Assembly: GCA_028673005.1 (NCBI GenBank)
Contig: CM054113.1
Span: 171,290,837 to 171,354,836 of the forward strand
DNA from: Tanypteryx hageni
Taxonomy: Eukaryota > Arthropoda > Insecta > Odonata > Petaluridae
Reading direction: 5' to 3'
Length of the DNA: 64,000 nucleotides
Part shown: positions 63,942 through 64,000 of the stretch, piece after piece
How the letters are laid out: each line of letters begins with the position of its first letter
Position numbering within the stretch: the first letter of the stretch is position 1
Translations under genes and position numbers: made by a program
The notes under the pieces: generated by a model
Told to the model about the DNA's origin: nothing
Seen by the model: only the letters and a program-made list of their open reading frames with translations
Database searches by the model: none

Positions 63942-64000
63942 TCCCTAAAAAGGTTTCCGAATTTCGCCATTGTTGCCCATGGCAACAATGTTTACGGACA
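63942..64000 (-). promoter_or_regulatory. 5' leader or promoter of the 147-residue gene
   Basis: Immediately upstream of the start codon on the minus strand. Contains the imperfect palindrome cattgttgcc catgg caacaatg (63971-63992), a dyad with 10-bp arms. The window ends here. Confidence 0.35.

Overview
This window is eukaryotic nuclear DNA, AT-rich, with GT-AG introns, introns of up to about 17 kb, and a dense, largely decayed transposon load (hAT, piggyBac, Tc1/mariner, pogo/Tigger, P-element-like, RTE-like LINE, Penelope-like elements, tRNA-derived repeats). The two recognisable host proteins are animal orthologues (NOP56 and KCTD9). The mix of Penelope-like elements, DUF4817-type mariners and piggyBacs fits an arthropod best, but the species cannot be fixed from sequence alone. 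There are no operons, no viral genome and no CRISPR array.

Layout. 360-3460 is a hAT transposon with 8-bp target duplications. 4007-11183 (minus) is NOP56, assembled here as ten coding exons that join in frame to a 492-residue box C/D snoRNP core protein. 11451-13327 (plus) is a THAP/P-element-like remnant starting about 270 bp from NOP56. 15537-54673 (plus) is KCTD9, eight exons and 443 codons over 39 kb; nearly all the window's mobile DNA sits in its introns. Intron 4 (16363-33847) holds a Penelope fragment, mariner and hAT relics, a 7.7-kb hAT-flanked block enclosing a 4.6-kb (GCAC)n/(AC)n array, a Tigger relic and a palindromic element. Intron 6 (34343-49468) holds a piggyBac interrupted by an RTE-like LINE, purine/pyrimidine tracts, a MITE and a perfect 53-bp hairpin. 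Intron 7 (49603-54466) holds a second, nearly full-length piggyBac. 59884-63941 (minus) is an unrecognised two-exon gene of 147 residues, convergent with KCTD9.

The most interesting signal is a set of four hammerhead-ribozyme-like cores (CTGANGA, stem II, GAAA, self-complementary stem III, H17). One follows a Penelope-like C-terminus at 21095-21132. Two lie head-to-head in a foldback at 30164-30368. One is inside a 159-bp foldback mini-element at 31251-31409 with a 10-bp target duplication. Stem I, II and III sequences all differ between them while pairing is kept. A fifth foldback insertion (46941-47085, 13-bp duplication) has the same general form without the ribozyme core.

The functional content is two housekeeping-type host genes and one unknown. 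Every transposase or reverse transcriptase examined is broken by frameshift, stop, deletion or loss of a catalytic residue.
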